Numbered from the stretch's first letter, positions 1 through 11,278 are shown. The stretch: DNA of 64,000 bases from Astropecten irregularis (GCA_963971285.1 OZ020244.1:33790001-33854000), one strand, 5' to 3'. Numbers and translations are program-made. The notes: generated by a model not told the origin, from the letters alone.

Positions 1-487
1 GGCCTCCAAAGATAACTATTCAGTTTGAGACAGAAAATGGACTCAACAGTTTGTAAACAGTGCAAACAGTCACCATGGGAAATCTTGGTTCATCAGATGC
101 TGAGTTTTTTCCAAAGATCGTTCATCCGAACGATTTTTGGAACAAACATAAAGGACAACCTCACTTGAGTTGTTTTAGTTATCCCCTTTCACTCAAGGGA
201 TGAAGATGGTGCTGGTAGAGACATACCGTTAAATTATTTCCACCTGAAATGCTGTATTTATCCAGAAATTAGTCAAACAAAGACCGAAAACAGTTTTGAT
301 CTCGGGGTAAGATAAAAACTATTCTTCATGTTTTATACGAAAAAACGAGTTGGGTTTTCGCTATTTTCTCGTGACTCAGATGTCCAATTGAGCTCAAATT
401 TTCACAGGGTTTACTATTTCTTGTACATATTTGTCAGACAAAGTATGAGTGCTGTCCTGTGACCTTTACCAATCATGTATTGTACCT
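1..487 (+). mobile_element. Family B TTAA MITE, cut by window start
   Basis: This is the right part of a roughly 540 bp non-autonomous DNA transposon. It ends in GTACCT followed by TTAA at 488-491. The same sequence occurs complete at 14299-14835, so only the left tip is missing here. It carries no ORF. It sits at the lectin-distal end of the duplicated unit that also contains lectin copy 1. Confidence 0.7.
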
Positions 488-912
488 TTAAGTTGAAATC
501 TATTTTGTTTTGATACAGTGAAGATGTTTCTAGTTCTGCTTTTATTCCAGAGAAACTGAGTATCAAAACACGTTCTTTAGTTTTCAATTTCTTTTTCGGG
601 ACTAATTAAGTTGCTCCATGAATTTTTTTATGTAATTCCATGTGAAGATCAGTTGTTTAGTATTTATTCTTTTACAACCCATTTTTTATTTGTTTTTTAT
701 TAAATGTTTGTCTAATGAACAATTAATTTTTAAAAGAACACTGTACAACTTGCCTTATATATTGTGTCCATCCGGCCAAGTTTCAATCTGTGTGTACTGA
801 AATGATATGAAAGTGCCATGTCCAGATATATGCAGTTAGATTACATGAAGATGACGCTAATCCTTCAATGTTTGAACATGGCATTGAACAGTACTTTTTA
901 GATCGTGATGAT

Positions 913-1440
913 TTAAGGAGCTGTGAAGCGGCCATTGGCATCAGCCTGCAGGCAGAACATCTTGGGGGTAGAAGATGGACTGGTAGAGAACTTGCACATT
1001 GCAGCGCTGTTATAGGAGCAATGCCGGTCATACCACAGACCATCATCTGTAAATCTCATAGCAATACAGTCTCTCCCATTTGGCTCTCCGTCTGCCCAGT
1101 TGAAGTAGTTGCACTCCTGACCTTCCCCACCAGACTTCATCCACTTGCCTTCCTCCTCCTTGTAAGTACAGCCAACCAAGAGAGGTCCCATCTGAATATA
1201 TCCCTCTTGGACTTTCCTTTTGTACATCTGCCAGATGAACTCTTGCTCACTGAGGGAGTCAGGAACCGCCATGCCCCCTCCCATCTCAGAGCAGGCTTTA
1301 GATGCTGCTTCCCAAGTCATTTTCTTATTCAGCAGCTGGTAGCAAGAACCACCAAATCCTTCTTGACCGGGCCGGCAATGCTGAGCATAAACACATGCAA
1401 CCGTGATCACAGTGAACATGTACAGCCAAACCTGCTTCAT
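913..1440 (-). CDS. Secreted C-type lectin-domain protein, copy 1
   Basis: The reading frame encodes 175 aa. I start at the Met-Lys-Gln shared with copies 3, 5 and 6; an upstream in-frame Met at 1461 exists but lies before the hydrophobic signal peptide. Residues 1-19 form a signal peptide ending VYA-Q. The rest is one long-form CTLD with cysteines at 22, 33, 50, 91, 110, 125, 141 and 149, followed by a 26-residue tail with a ninth Cys at 163. This is the only copy with a perfect EPN triplet (119-121), the family signature of mannose-type Ca2+-dependent sugar binding. WYD (136-138) takes the place of the usual WND. The common LWVG is LLVG here. The CTLD lies in one exon; any 5' UTR intron is not visible. 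Likely an extracellular carbohydrate or pattern-binding protein, by family inference. Confidence 0.85.
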   Translation of the reverse strand: MKQVWLYMFTVITVACVYAQHCRPGQEGFGGSCYQLLNKKMTWEAASKACSEMGGGMAVPDSLSEQEFIWQMYKRKVQEGYIQMGPLLVGCTYKEEEGKWMKSGGEGQECNYFNWADGEPNGRDCIAMRFTDDGLWYDRHCSYNSAAMCKFSTSPSSTPKMFCLQADANGRFTAP

Positions 1441-1479
1441 GTTGCATTTACAGTTGTTCACGTTTGAAGTCTGGTTGTG

Positions 1480-2440
1480 ATTTGATGAATAGTCAGTTTT
1501 CTTTCTCTGTAACTCACTCGATTCTGTAATTCTCTTGAAGAAATATGAATGAAGATAATCACTCTACATACATCCATACATTGTTACATGTACTTTCACA
1601 ATGCAGCATCAGTCTTGCTTGAAGAATCTGATACCTAAACTGCTACCTCACAAACTGAAGAGAAGAATGTTTCATTAGGAATGGTTCTTGAAATACTAAT
1701 CAAGAATCCACTTTTGTAGAGAAAGTTCTGCTAATGATTTGGAATTGTCCTGGTTCAGACCACTGAGGTAAATGAAGACCATTTGTCATGAACCTGTGCA
1801 GAGCTTATGAGCATGTACTGATAAGTACATGATATAATGCATAGGATTTTCTCTGGTATTTAATAGCAGAATCCAAACACGTATCATTCTCATTTCAATG
1901 CCCAGTCTACTCAGAATATGCAGAAAATCCATGCACTGGAAATGAGGCTTTGCATGTAAGTTATTAACGGCGATTGATCACATGGACAAGGCTGTTTCAT
2001 TCGTGTGTTAAATTAGTCATCTATCTTATTGCTATCAACTGTCTAAAAAGGAAAAAATTCGACTGGAACACATAAAAAACAAGAATTTTCAAATCATATT
2101 CATTCAAACTAGCTACAATTTTCAAAAATCCCGGAGCATTTAAAAAGAAAGACGGAATTATAAACTCCTCGTTTCTGGCTTGATATAAATGGTTAGTTCT
2201 TGAAGCTGTGTATCTGCACTCTTTTTATCTATTTTGGGTTTTTTTTTCTTCTTTTTTTTGTAGCCATTAAGTTGGTCCATGATTTTTTCGATGTAACTAA
2301 GAGCAGTTTTTCAGCTTTCTATCATATACAGCTCACGGTGGTATTTTTCTTTATTTTTAAACAATCATTTTTGTTTTAGTTTCCCTTGTGGTTATTTGAT
2401 GATTATATTGTTTAAAAAGACACTATCTCTTTGAGCCATC
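1480..2440. other. AT-rich intergenic stretch
   Basis: This is sequence upstream of lectin copy 1. I see no gene. From about 2250 it contains T-rich tracts and then a segment (2378-2445) resembling the body of the SINE at 13195. Promoter elements for the lectin could lie here but none is recognisable. Confidence 0.4.
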
Positions 2441-2562
2441 CCCCATGTACCGTTTCTCAGCTTGCAGCATTGCTAATATGTTGCACGTATCTTCAATGTT
2501 CCTTTGCATAGCGGTGTGTGTGAGTGGTTTCATGGCTTCTGACTGGCATAATGGGACTCTGC

Positions 2563-2716
2563 TGGATAGCACAGTTGGTAGAACACCTATCTGCATATGT
2601 ATGTTATTCTCCAGGTTGCATTTTCGAAACCCACTCCAGTGAATTTATCTTTGTTTTCCTTTGAACTACTTTACATTATCCAGCCACTTTCCCTTTTGGT
2701 AATTTGATGATTATGA
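2563..2716 (+). mobile_element. tRNA-headed SINE, diverged copy
   Basis: It starts with a tRNA-like head (GCTGGATAGCACAGTTGGTAG, A-box-like) and a degenerate B box. Then comes a body reading CCAGTGAATTTATCTTTGTT and CCCTTTTGGTAATTTGATGA that matches the copies at 13195 and 48103. The element is old and broken by substitutions. Confidence 0.5.
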
Positions 2717-2719
2717 CCT

Positions 2720-2965
2720 GGGGCAAATTTCATAAAACTGTTAAGCATAAAAATTTGCTTAGCACAAAAATGTCTCGCCCAATAAAACAAACCACCTATT
2801 GAAAATTCCATTTGATATCCATGGTCAGTGAACAACAGCCAAAGAACAATCACAAGTGATACACAACATGTAGAAATTTGGTTGTTAACCCTGTTTTTTA
2901 TTATTAAGACATAAATGTCATGCTTAGCGAATTTTTGTGATAAGCAGCTCTATGAAATTGGCCCC
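2720..2965. mobile_element. Family D inverted-repeat element, copy D1
   Basis: Terminal inverted repeats of the type GGGGCCAATTTCATAGAGC plus TTAGCACAAAAAT bound a roughly 246 bp element without coding capacity. The interior (TTGATATCCATGGTCAGTGA, AACAGCCAAAGAACAATCAC) is shared with copies near 23741, 46686 and 62422. Confidence 0.75.
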
Positions 2966-3152
2966 AGATTTTGTTGTTGTTAAAAGGACATGGTACACCT
3001 TTTCTATCTTTCCAAATTTCAATCTTTGTGTTGTGTTGCAGAATTGCTATTGGCAAATTGTATTATGTGTGTAGGTTTGTATGGAGTGGCCTATCCAGAT
3101 ATGTACAGTTAGATATTCAAATGAAGCTGTGGGGATGAGGCTATGAAATTCA

Positions 3153-3297
3153 ATAGCGTTCTGCACTTATGACGTCACACCATGCATGCACACACACACA
3201 CACCCTCCCCCACTCACCACACGTTTGTATATGGCCAGTTGCAATGTTTGTCTGAGGTTCGGTGCTATTTATAGTGCAAGTGTGCAGCGCTATTACT
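3153..3297. repeat. Dispersed 140 bp repeat
   Basis: The block from CTGCACTTATGACGTCACAC to GCGCTATTA recurs at 59855-59990 in the same orientation with scattered changes and a longer CA run here. No ORF or terminal repeat is seen. It is probably a fragment of a larger repeat. Confidence 0.55.
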
Positions 3298-3902
3298 TAG
3301 TGTAGAACCTAACACATCCAGATTTATCATCCCTTTTATTGAAAACATTCTGTGACTTGTTGCTGTGGCAACTGTTGCTAAGAAGGGAAATGAGTTGCAG
3401 GTAAAAATAGGATTTTCAAAATATCAATCATTTTAAACCATAACAAAAAAAAAAAAAAAATATAGTGACCCTTTTTTGCTGCTTTTTCAATCTTTCAATG
3501 AATTGTTAAGTGTATACAATGGAACGGCATTGTAATGATCATGCCAGGATGCACAGAAATTGTTTGTTATAGTGGTCGTTCGTTATAGTGAACAAAGTTC
3601 AGCAGGCTAAATTGGGAGCCAAGGATGATGTTCGGTATAGTGGTGTTCCACTGTAGTTCTAATGTAGGCCTTATTTTTCCAGACGTTAAAACCAACCTTC
3701 AAACTAACTAGTCAGTTGCAACATTATCAGAAAGCATCTTTGAATTTTATGTTGGTCAGCAGTGGCTGCTGATTGGTCAATTGTTGTCGGTTGGTGGGGC
3801 TTAAAGGGCATGTACAACATTGGTAAGAAACCAAAACAGAAAAGTTCACCGATTTATGTAGAACCTTCAGGGTATGAATCGAATCCAATCAATCATTCAT
3901 AT

Positions 3903-4510
3903 TAAATGGATTCGACTCACCCCACTGACCCCAGCAGTGCTCATCCACGTCAGCGAAGGGCAAGCCTAAATTGTATATTATATATTTCCTGACCAAAATA
4001 ATCTAATATTCATGATTTACTGCGGTATATATACCCGCCGCGTTATTAGATTCGATTCACCCCACTGACCCCAGCTATTTCGGTGGCCTAGCGGTATGGC
4101 ATCTGCACTAGTAAGCAGGAGGTCGTGGGTTCGAATCCCACCTGAGCCAGCATGTGATTTTTTCACGTGCTCTCACAAGCACTGAGTATGCAGTGCTCAT
4201 CCACATCGGTGAAGGGCAAGCCTAATTTGCATATAATCTATTTCCCGACCAAAATAATTTAATATTCATGATTTACTGCGGTACCCGCTGCGTTATTAGA
4301 TTCAATTCGACCCGCTGACCCCAGCTAGCACGGTGGCCTAGCGGTATGGCATCTGCACTAGTAAGCAGGGTGTCGTGGGTTCGAATCCCACCTGAGCAAG
4401 CATGTGATTTTTTCACGTGCTCTCACAAGCAGTATGCAGTGCTCATCCACGTCGGTGAAGGGCAAGTCTAATTTGCATATTATATATTTCCCGACCAAAA
4501 TCATTTAAAA
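3903..4510 (+). mobile_element. Tandem tRNA-derived SINE (two full units plus one headless)
   Basis: Two units of about 240 bp each carry a pol III-like A box (TGGCCTAGCGGT at 4084 and 4334) and B box (GGTTCGAATCC at 4128 and 4378) about 44 nt apart, followed by a common body with CAGTGCTCATCCAC and GAAGGGCAAGCCTAATTTGC. A third body at 3930-4048 lacks the head. The 5' arm does not pair with the 3' acceptor arm, so these are SINE heads rather than tRNA genes. A further copy lies at 42476. Confidence 0.75.
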
Positions 4511-4790
4511 TTCAAGAGTGAAACCAAACAGCAAAAACATTTTTGATCTTGTTAAGATCAAAAATCCTTGTTTTATCCCCGTAATTGGCATTGTATTGCT
4601 GTTGGATAAGATCAATAAATAGAAAATAGAAAATAAGAAAAATTCAGTCGGGTTTCGCTATTTACTTGTGACTCAGATGCCCGACTAAGCTCAAATGTTC
4701 ACAGGCTTATTATTTCATGTACATGCTGGATTTGACAAAGTGTGAGTGCTGCTCTGTCACCTTTACCAATGTTGTACACACCCTCTAATG
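4511..4790 (+). mobile_element. Family B TTAA MITE, partial
   Basis: It shares the core palindrome (TTTGATCTTGTTAAGATCAAAA) and the right half (GACTCAGATGCCCGACTAAGCTC, TGTGAGTGCTG) with other family B copies. Both termini are degraded. It abuts the SINE array on its left. Confidence 0.55.
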
Positions 4791-5030
4791 TCTCAACCTG
4801 TTAATATCATTAATGCAGACTGCACATGATGAAACTTCATTTTGTACATATTGAATTCTCCAAGCAGAAATTGTAAGAGCATTTGAGGAAAGTGAAAGAG
4901 TTGATGATTCAATATCTTTTACAAAATTCAAACAACAGAACTTTGTGTTACACAGGGGCTTTTGTGAACTACATGTACAAGAAATAAATATTTAACTTGA
5001 CTATCTGTTGATGTCTACTTCACTCGTCTT

Positions 5031-5166
5031 ACCTGTAGAGCCACTACTTATGCATATTTCCCTAGACCGTCAGGTATTCACGCTAAGAATTGATACAACA
5101 GCGCCCCCTATTGACCTACCCACAGTGCCCCGCGGCATGTATGCCACGTAAGCACCCTCTTTTCTC
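5031..5166 (+). repeat. DIRS left inverted terminal repeat
   Basis: This is the reverse complement of 10955-11090 with one or two mismatches (CACCCTCTT against CATCCTCTT). It includes TGCATATTTCCCTAGACCGT. The extra outer 18 bp (5013-5030) differ from the right tip. Confidence 0.85.
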
Positions 5167-5279
5167 TTAGCGTCAGGGCGGGTAGGACGTGTTTACGTTC
5201 CATCCGTGATTTCACGCAAAAGAGCTTTCAGTATTAAAGGTATTTTGTACCAACGTTTGTAGAGTTTTAGTAAGTATTT

Positions 5280-5990
5280 CTTCTGTGTATGTTTGTATTG
5301 TTGTTGTGGTGCGAGCGATCAGACAGAGCCGGTTCCGCAAATCCTGGGGTGAACAACCACTCCCCAGTGCGGTCCGTGCTCTCGTCGTGTACGGACTCCG
5401 CCGGGTACACCCCGTCACCCGGGCGGCAGTCCCCTGCCCGTCAGCCGGTCGGTCGGAGGCACGGGCAGTTCCGTCGGCCCGGTCGGGGACCTCAGCCGGT
5501 CCCCGTCCGCGGTCAGCTCAGACGGAACAAGGAAGGTACACGTGAAAGGTGGCTCTGGCAAGGTTCCCATAAAACTAACCTCCTGTGCCAGAGCCAAACC
5601 CAAGAAGGACGGAAGTGTCTGGAAAAGAGCTGGTCCCGCAATCCTGTGGTAAACAACCATTCCCCGGGGCGGACCGCGGTGCTCTTGGTCGTGCACGGAC
5701 TCCGCCGGGTACAACAACCCGGGCGGCAGTCCCCTAGTCGGCAACCCCAGCCACAACCGGCCGGGGATGCTGGCAGTTCCGCCGGTCGGGGGCCACAACC
5801 GGTCCCCGTCCGCGGCCAATTCGGAAGGCACGAAGAAAGTGAAGGGGCGCTCTGGCAAGGTTCCCGTAAAACTAACCTCCTCTGCCAGAGCCAGACCCAA
5901 GAAGGGCGGTCGCCAGGGCAAACGCGGCTCGGCCGTGTGCCCTACGCCCTCTGCACCTTCGGACCCGGGGTAGTCACAACCGACTGACCG
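5280..5990 (+). pseudogene. DIRS gag-like region with internal duplication
   Basis: The plus-strand frames encode Gly/Pro/Arg/Ser-rich peptides with a basic motif GKVPxKLTSxARAxPKK. The region contains an internal tandem duplication with a 301 bp period (5326-5614 and 5627-5912). Several frames are open but none is intact across both copies, so I treat it as a relic of the first DIRS ORF. No conserved gag domain is recognisable; assignment rests on position between the left repeat and the RT relic. Confidence 0.5.
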
Positions 5991-6399
5991 CCGAGGCTCC
6001 GTGAACACGGTGCACACTGGCCTTCTCGGCACGGTGGCAAGCGCCACGCGATGTCGGGATTGGCTTTGTGTCCGATCTCCCCGACCGCGCAACGCACGCT
6101 CAGCCCTCGGGGCTCGGGGCGCCGTTGGCCGGACGGGCTGTGGACGGTGCGTGTGGCCCAGCCTGGGCCTACCCCGGACCGTCGTTCTCGCTCGTTTCGA
6201 TCGGGTTCTTCGGATTTTATTGTTGCTCCGGCGTCCCGTTGACTCGGGCCGCACTGGATCCTTTCCTCGGTCTCCCCGCGGGGCTGTCCGTCGAAAGTAA
6301 GAACAATAAGAATTAAAAAAAAAAAAAAAAATCAGACCGAAGATCGCGCGAATTTTCGCCGGGTTCGGTCAACTACGTGTTTTGATCTAGGTGGTCCCA

Positions 6400-8500
6400 C
6401 CGCGGCAAACGCTGCGTTGGCGACGACTTGTTTTCACGGAGTGAATTTTTTGCTAAGCCCTTTTCAATCGGATGGGCACCGTGGATCGGCAGGGTGTTCC
6501 CGTGTTCCACGCTCAGTCACTCACGATCCTTGGTCGCGGTTGGGTGACTTGGGGACAAAGGAGTTTGCCGCACGCAAGCTATGCGCCGGCGTCCCCTTGA
6601 GTTTTGAGCCTACACCAGTCATTGTCTCTGGTTAAGCCATTCAGCCATAAGCCCACACCACATGTACAGGGTGTACAGTATGTGTACTCAGCCTGTCCAT
6701 ACTGCCGCCCAGGAATACCCCTGTTCGCCACAATCGTCTCGTCAGAGTATATCTGAAGACGAGAATGTGACTCCAGTGCAGTGGTTTTACCTTTACAGAG
6801 TCCGAGCTTTGTCTCGTGCACAAAAAAATCAAAAATGACTCGTTCAATTACAGTCCCCACTGAGGAGGGACCTTCACAGTGGGACTACAGGTCATTTACG
6901 CGCAGGATCGACAGGCCCAGCGATGACCGGTGACAACTTTTTCCCGGCCATCCCATTGGTCCAGGTGTGTCAATTGAATTTCTGGGTCCATGTCCACTGC
7001 TTAATGGCATGCCTACCCGTTTCTGGAGCGCGATTATTATTGTCAACGGCGGTGATCTCTAGTTTTCTTTCTATGACAACAAAGATAAGTAGACAGCTGA
7101 ATGAGAGGCACTCGGTGTCCAAGCAGCCCCTCATGGTCAAGGTCCACAGTGCGCTGGATAAGGCAGTCCCCTCCTGCCGTTGTTTGGGCGTCACCTCCTT
7201 GCTCCTCACGGAATATTGGGTTCCTGATTGTGAAGAGGAGTCAGCGATTCCTTGAACACGCTGATTGCCCTATTTTCACTGCGTCTTTTATTACTCGTGT
7301 TCCCAAACTTGCACCTTGCCCCGTCTGGACAATGTGCTAGATTATCCATCTCGGTCAGGGCGACCGCGATAGTATCAAAGCCCTTCCCCTGCTGAGGTCT
7401 TTTTCCCATTTGCAGGGAAGCTTGGAGACTTCAGGCTGGTTAAAACCAAGAGTTTGAGGACTGCCGATGGGGTAAGCCTCAAAAGTCTTCCTGCCCCGAC
7501 ACCCATTTTCGGCATGGGGCAGATTCAGGCCATCAGTCATGAATCCCCGATGTAGCCCACTCGGTTCTACTCGCGTTATTTTCGGTGGCCCAATAATCAC
7601 CTCGTCTTGACAGCCCCAGCCTGCCGCAGGGCAACGTCAGCTGAGGCCAGGCTGTGTTTCTCCCCCGCCCGTTTTCCCGGCCGGGACGTTAATTACATTT
7701 ACTCTCCCGCCTCCTGTGGGCCCCGCCGTGGGACCCGTAGGAGGCTGCCTCCAAGGACTTGCAGGGCTGGCCGGACCGTTGCGTGTTGGTCCCGATCTCC
7801 CGAGGCTACGCATGCGGGTTTTTGGCCAACCCCATTGAAAATGCTCGTTCAGCCCACTCCAGTGCTGTCCGATATAGCAGGGCGCCCCTCTATCTCTCGA
7901 GAGACTTTTAAAGTGTCCCTCCTCGAGTAAGGGGCAATTCATGTACATGTATTACCCCCAAGAGGGGCCACAGTCGGGGTTCATGTCAACCTTATTGGTT
8001 GGGACATGGCGCCCGATTCTAAACTGTTTTCTCCCAGCAGATTCTTCTGCCTTGTCGCTTTCATATAGGTACACTCGGATCTACCCTCGAGCTTACCTGA
8101 TCGCCAGCATGGGGAGCAAGCCTAGTTCTGAAGGAAGCGTACCTTCTCGCTTTATCAGACTGGATCAGTTTTCAACTGCTGTTTTCAACACTTCATGACG
8201 CTCCACCTCCACATTGTAGGTGTCTGGCCGTTTGACCACACTGCGTCGCCAGAGCATGATGTTTCTCATGTACTTCGACTTGTGGCTCATAGTAAGACAG
8301 TCTTGCGTGGCCGCAGTGCCAGCTCTCAACCTTACTTGGGACCTTGTTTTTATCCCAGTGGTTCTCCCAGTCGCCAACCTCCATGCGAGTGCGGAGAAGG
8401 CTTTCCCGGCCCGAGTAGGATTGCAGCCAAATCCTTTGCCGATGCATATTCCTGTCTCCGGGCGACGATGCCCCCAGCACGAGCTTAGCTCAAGCTGCTG
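6400..8500 (+). pseudogene. DIRS reverse-transcriptase relic
   Basis: The clearest remnant is GTWRPILN at 8001-8024, the motif near the start of the RT palm in DIRS and related elements. Upstream at 6500-6635 a stretch ending LCAGVPLSFEPTPVIVSG resembles the segment that precedes RT in DIRS pol. The polymerase motifs expected downstream are not in an open frame. The region has many stops and frameshifts and cannot encode an active enzyme. Confidence 0.5.
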
Positions 8501-8769
8501 GGCCTTATGGCCGGTCTGATAGGCATGTTCTGCAGGCTAAGGATGAGTGTCATCCAGCTGCATCTGCTCTCCCTTTACCAGTCGAGGCCTCAACCCTTGA
8601 GCCATCGCGTGCTAGTCACGCCTTGGCCGTTCCCGCACCTTCGATTTTTGTCGGACGTCCCCAACATTGTGTCGGGCCGCGCCTTTTTGTAGGCCTCAAC
8701 TATCTCTATCTGTTGCGACAGTCATGTCACTTTCTGGCTTGGGGGCTCCCATCCACCCTCGCCAGTGCA

Positions 8770-9330
8770 GCCCCGAGCATCGTTCGAGTCATTCAATGCT
8801 CTCCGGCTGTTCTGTCCTATCTTACGGATTGATCTGTCCCGTCCGTCGCGACGTCACATCCGTGTTTTCTTACGTGGTGCCATGGAGGGGAGACATGGTC
8901 TGCCCGGCCATGTGCACTCACTTGAACCACCTTCCATCGGTGCATACGCCTTCAGCGGCGCACCGCTTGGGAGAGGAGAAAGCCTTTGCCGATGCTCTGC
9001 TCTCTCAGGCAGGTGTATCCGGCCGACAGAGTGGTCTCTGCGCACGCAGATTGCCTTGCCTTTCCTCCGGCTATTAGATCGACCCCATGTCGATCTATTT
9101 ACGCTCAGGGCTACCAGCAGCTGCTGGTCTATCTCGAGGGTCCCCATTCCCCAGGCATGTCGGATGCATGCGCTGGTGATGCGGAGGGACGGGCTGCTGG
9201 CTTATGCCTTTTTGTCCTTTCCCTCATTCCTCGCGTGGTGACCAAGCTAGAACAGGATTGTAAAGTCCTCCTCATAGCTCCCATTCTGGTTCTGCCAGTC
9301 CTGGTTTTTCCAGACTGCCCAGCCCCCTAA
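8770..9330 (+). pseudogene. DIRS RNase H-to-recombinase linker relic
   Basis: Two overlapping frames keep recognisable pol blocks. One is IRPTEWSLR followed by PHVDLFTLRATSSCW, which resembles the PTEWSL...VDLFAT block of DIRS pol. The other is VVTKLEQDCKVLLIAP. The frame switches between blocks, so indels have accumulated. The order matches DIRS pol, with RNase H before the recombinase. Confidence 0.55.
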
Positions 9331-10480
9331 TGCATCGGCTGGTCTTTGTTCTGCATAGAACAGACATTCTGCTCCTGACGAGCTTGGGTTTTTTCCCCTC
9401 ACCTGGCTCGGCAGGATCTCCACCTAACGTGCTGGGTGGTGTCAAGCATCCCCTTCACACGGTTAACCTTCCACAGCGAGCTGCGGTTCTTGCAGCCTGC
9501 AGCCGCAGGGCATCTACCAGGAAAGTCTATGATAGCGGTTTCCATCACCCTTCCCAAATGGTGCTGAATCTGATCTCTGCATCCCCTAAATGCTTCTGTA
9601 GGGTAGGTTGCAGATTTTCTGGTATAGCCTACCTAGTCGAAAGCGACCACGCGGCCTACACGATGAGTCATCTTTCGACCATAGCAGGTGTTCACAGAGG
9701 CCCTCAGGCCCTCATTTCGTGTTGGATAATCGGGCTCTCCACTTGTTGTTCAGGGGGACGTCTGTCTCGTTCCCCTGTCGCTCAGGCTTTTTGATGCATG
9801 GGACCCTTTTCAGCGTGCTGGCCACGCTTTTAAGGCCCCTGTTCGAGCCCTTTTTACCACCCCCTTACATCGGAGGCATGCCACATCCCATGGGAACCAG
9901 GTGGTGCCTGCCTTACCCCGAGGTTGGGGTTCCTTGACCAAGGATATTTGACCCCCGGATATCTTTGTCCCGGTCATCAATTCCTTCTCGCCTGTGCCGG
10001 ACTGCGGTTTGTGGTGCCCGGTCATGGCTCTTAAGTGGTGTATCGATTGAACCAGGTCGCTCGGAGCTGCCTATTCCTCGCTATTTATCTCATCAACCCC
10101 GCTGTATGGACTCGCTTCTCGCAACATGTTTGCTCACTAGCTAGTCTCAGCCATACCCCCATCTGCGCTTGTACTGTTGGCATGAGCCGCCAGTTCAACC
10201 CAGATGCATGAGGTCAGAACGGCTTCCACGTTTGGTGGACCATTCCCTACCTCCATGGGTGGGCCTTCTTTAGGGGTGCTTCTGTAGGTGGTATCATCCA
10301 GACAGCATGCTGGAGAACCCCAAACACCTCTACGGAGTGCTACCTGAAGGATGCTCTCTGGACAGAGGTCAGGATCGGGAGAGCAGTGCTGGAGATGGCC
10401 TCCAGAGCTGCATCCCGAGACCCGTTTTTTCCTGGGGCCTCGCAGAAATAGGCGAGTTCCCCAATTGTTCAAATATTTTC
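9330..10480 (+). pseudogene. DIRS tyrosine recombinase relic
   Basis: The plus strand contains PVMALKWCID then TRSLGAAYSSLFIS near 10018-10095, the central block of DIRS recombinases. A His-x-x-Arg catalytic motif follows (HEVR, codons 10207-10218). The likely nucleophile Tyr (codon 10341-10343) lies in ECYLKD, preceded by GGIIQTACWRTPNT. The HxxR and Tyr lie in different frames and several stops intervene, so the gene is dead. In the family this enzyme integrates the circular cDNA without target duplication. Confidence 0.7.
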
Positions 10481-10800
10481 TTTGAACCCCGATGTACTCA
10501 TATCATTCAATATGTCGTCCCTCGGGCTTTTTTACTATCCGTATTATCCCCTTCCGCTCGTGTTAGCGCAATGGGTGCTGTTGCAACCTCATATAAATGC
10601 CCCTGGCGGGCTTGTGTTTGGTTGCTCCTTGCTAAGGCTGTTGCTTCATAAGTTTTTTGAAACTTTGATCTCTTGCCTGGCCTCCTTGCCCTGCCCTCAG
10701 TTGGGCACACAAGTTATGCCGGGGTTTGCCTTAGTTACAGTGCCCCTCTCTGTATACAATAGCATCTCGCATACCCACCGCCTTTTGCCGGTGCCAGTCT

Positions 10801-10899
10801 ATGCATAAGTAGTGGCTCTACAGGTAAGACGAGTGAAGTAGACTCCCCCCCACAGAAGTGTGGTAGGGGTCTACGAACGAGTACTTACCTGTAGAGCGT
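10801..10899 (-). repeat. DIRS internal complementary region
   Basis: Bases 10801-10843 are the exact reverse complement of the left tip (5013-5055). Bases 10845-10899 are the reverse complement of the right tip (11081-11122), down to the run of seven C/G. The joined tips would template completion of the termini during replication through a circle, as proposed for DIRS elements. Confidence 0.85.
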
Positions 10900-10954
10900 C
10901 CCCCCCTCCTCCCCACTATTCTCGATGTTTGGGCATTCCGCCCTGAGTTCAACC

Positions 10955-11090
10955 GAGAAAAGAGGATGCTTACGTGGCATACATGCCGCGGGGCACTGTG
11001 GGTAGGTCAATAGGGGGCGCTGTTGTATCAATTCTTAGCGTGAATACCTGACGGTCTAGGGAAATATGCATAAGTAGTGGCTCTACAGGT
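10955..11090 (-). repeat. DIRS right inverted terminal repeat
   Basis: It is the inverse of 5031-5166. The sequence beyond it to 11122 (GTACTCGTTCGTAGACCCCT, ending in seven G) is unique to the right tip and is represented in the internal complementary region. Confidence 0.85.
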
Positions 11091-11278
11091 AAGTACTCGT
11101 TCGTAGACCCCTACCACACTTCTGTGGGGGGGAATTTATTAAATTGAAAACGATTCTAGATCTAGAATCTCTGACGCAATAAATCTGAATATGTAACATC
11201 ACAAAACACAATAATATATCTAAAAAAAAATCACTTATGGTGACAAAACACCTTTGTATTCAAGGATTTCTTTTTTAA

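Larger units (their letters stand above)
1..1465. repeat. Lectin duplication unit, copy 1 (type A 3' flank)
   Basis: The block matches 14321-15800 almost base for base: family B MITE, about 400 bp AT-rich spacer, type A 3' flank and lectin gene. It is therefore one unit of a segmental duplication rather than an isolated gene. Beyond the lectin start (above about 1465) the two copies diverge, which marks the breakpoint. Confidence 0.75.
5013..11122 (+). mobile_element. DIRS-like tyrosine-recombinase retrotransposon, decayed
   Basis: About 6.1 kb. Near-identical 136 bp inverted repeats lie near the two ends (5031-5166 and 10955-11090), and the outermost tips differ from each other. An internal complementary region (10801-10899) is the reverse complement of the left tip joined to the right tip, the arrangement that defines DIRS elements. 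Inside, in the plus orientation, are a Gly/Pro/Arg-rich gag-like part, reverse-transcriptase and RNase H relics and a tyrosine-recombinase relic, all broken by stops and frameshifts. No target duplication is seen: a paralogous site near 34478 reads through without the insert. It is much more GC-rich than its surroundings. Confidence 0.85.

Noticed and set aside
868..1467. Long plus-strand frame opposite lectin copy 1 (similar ones opposite copies 2, 3, 5, 7)
   Set aside because: It is the antisense shadow of the CTLD gene. The minus-strand frame has a signal peptide, CTLD cysteines and paralogues.
4081..4150. Possible tRNA gene (A and B boxes, GGTTCGAATCC)
   Set aside because: Acceptor arms do not pair and the sequence is the head of a repeated SINE body.
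5415..6254. 279-codon minus-strand frame in the DIRS element
   Set aside because: GC-rich antisense of the gag-like region. Its Pro/Arg-rich content mirrors the plus strand, and all recognised DIRS blocks are on the plus strand.
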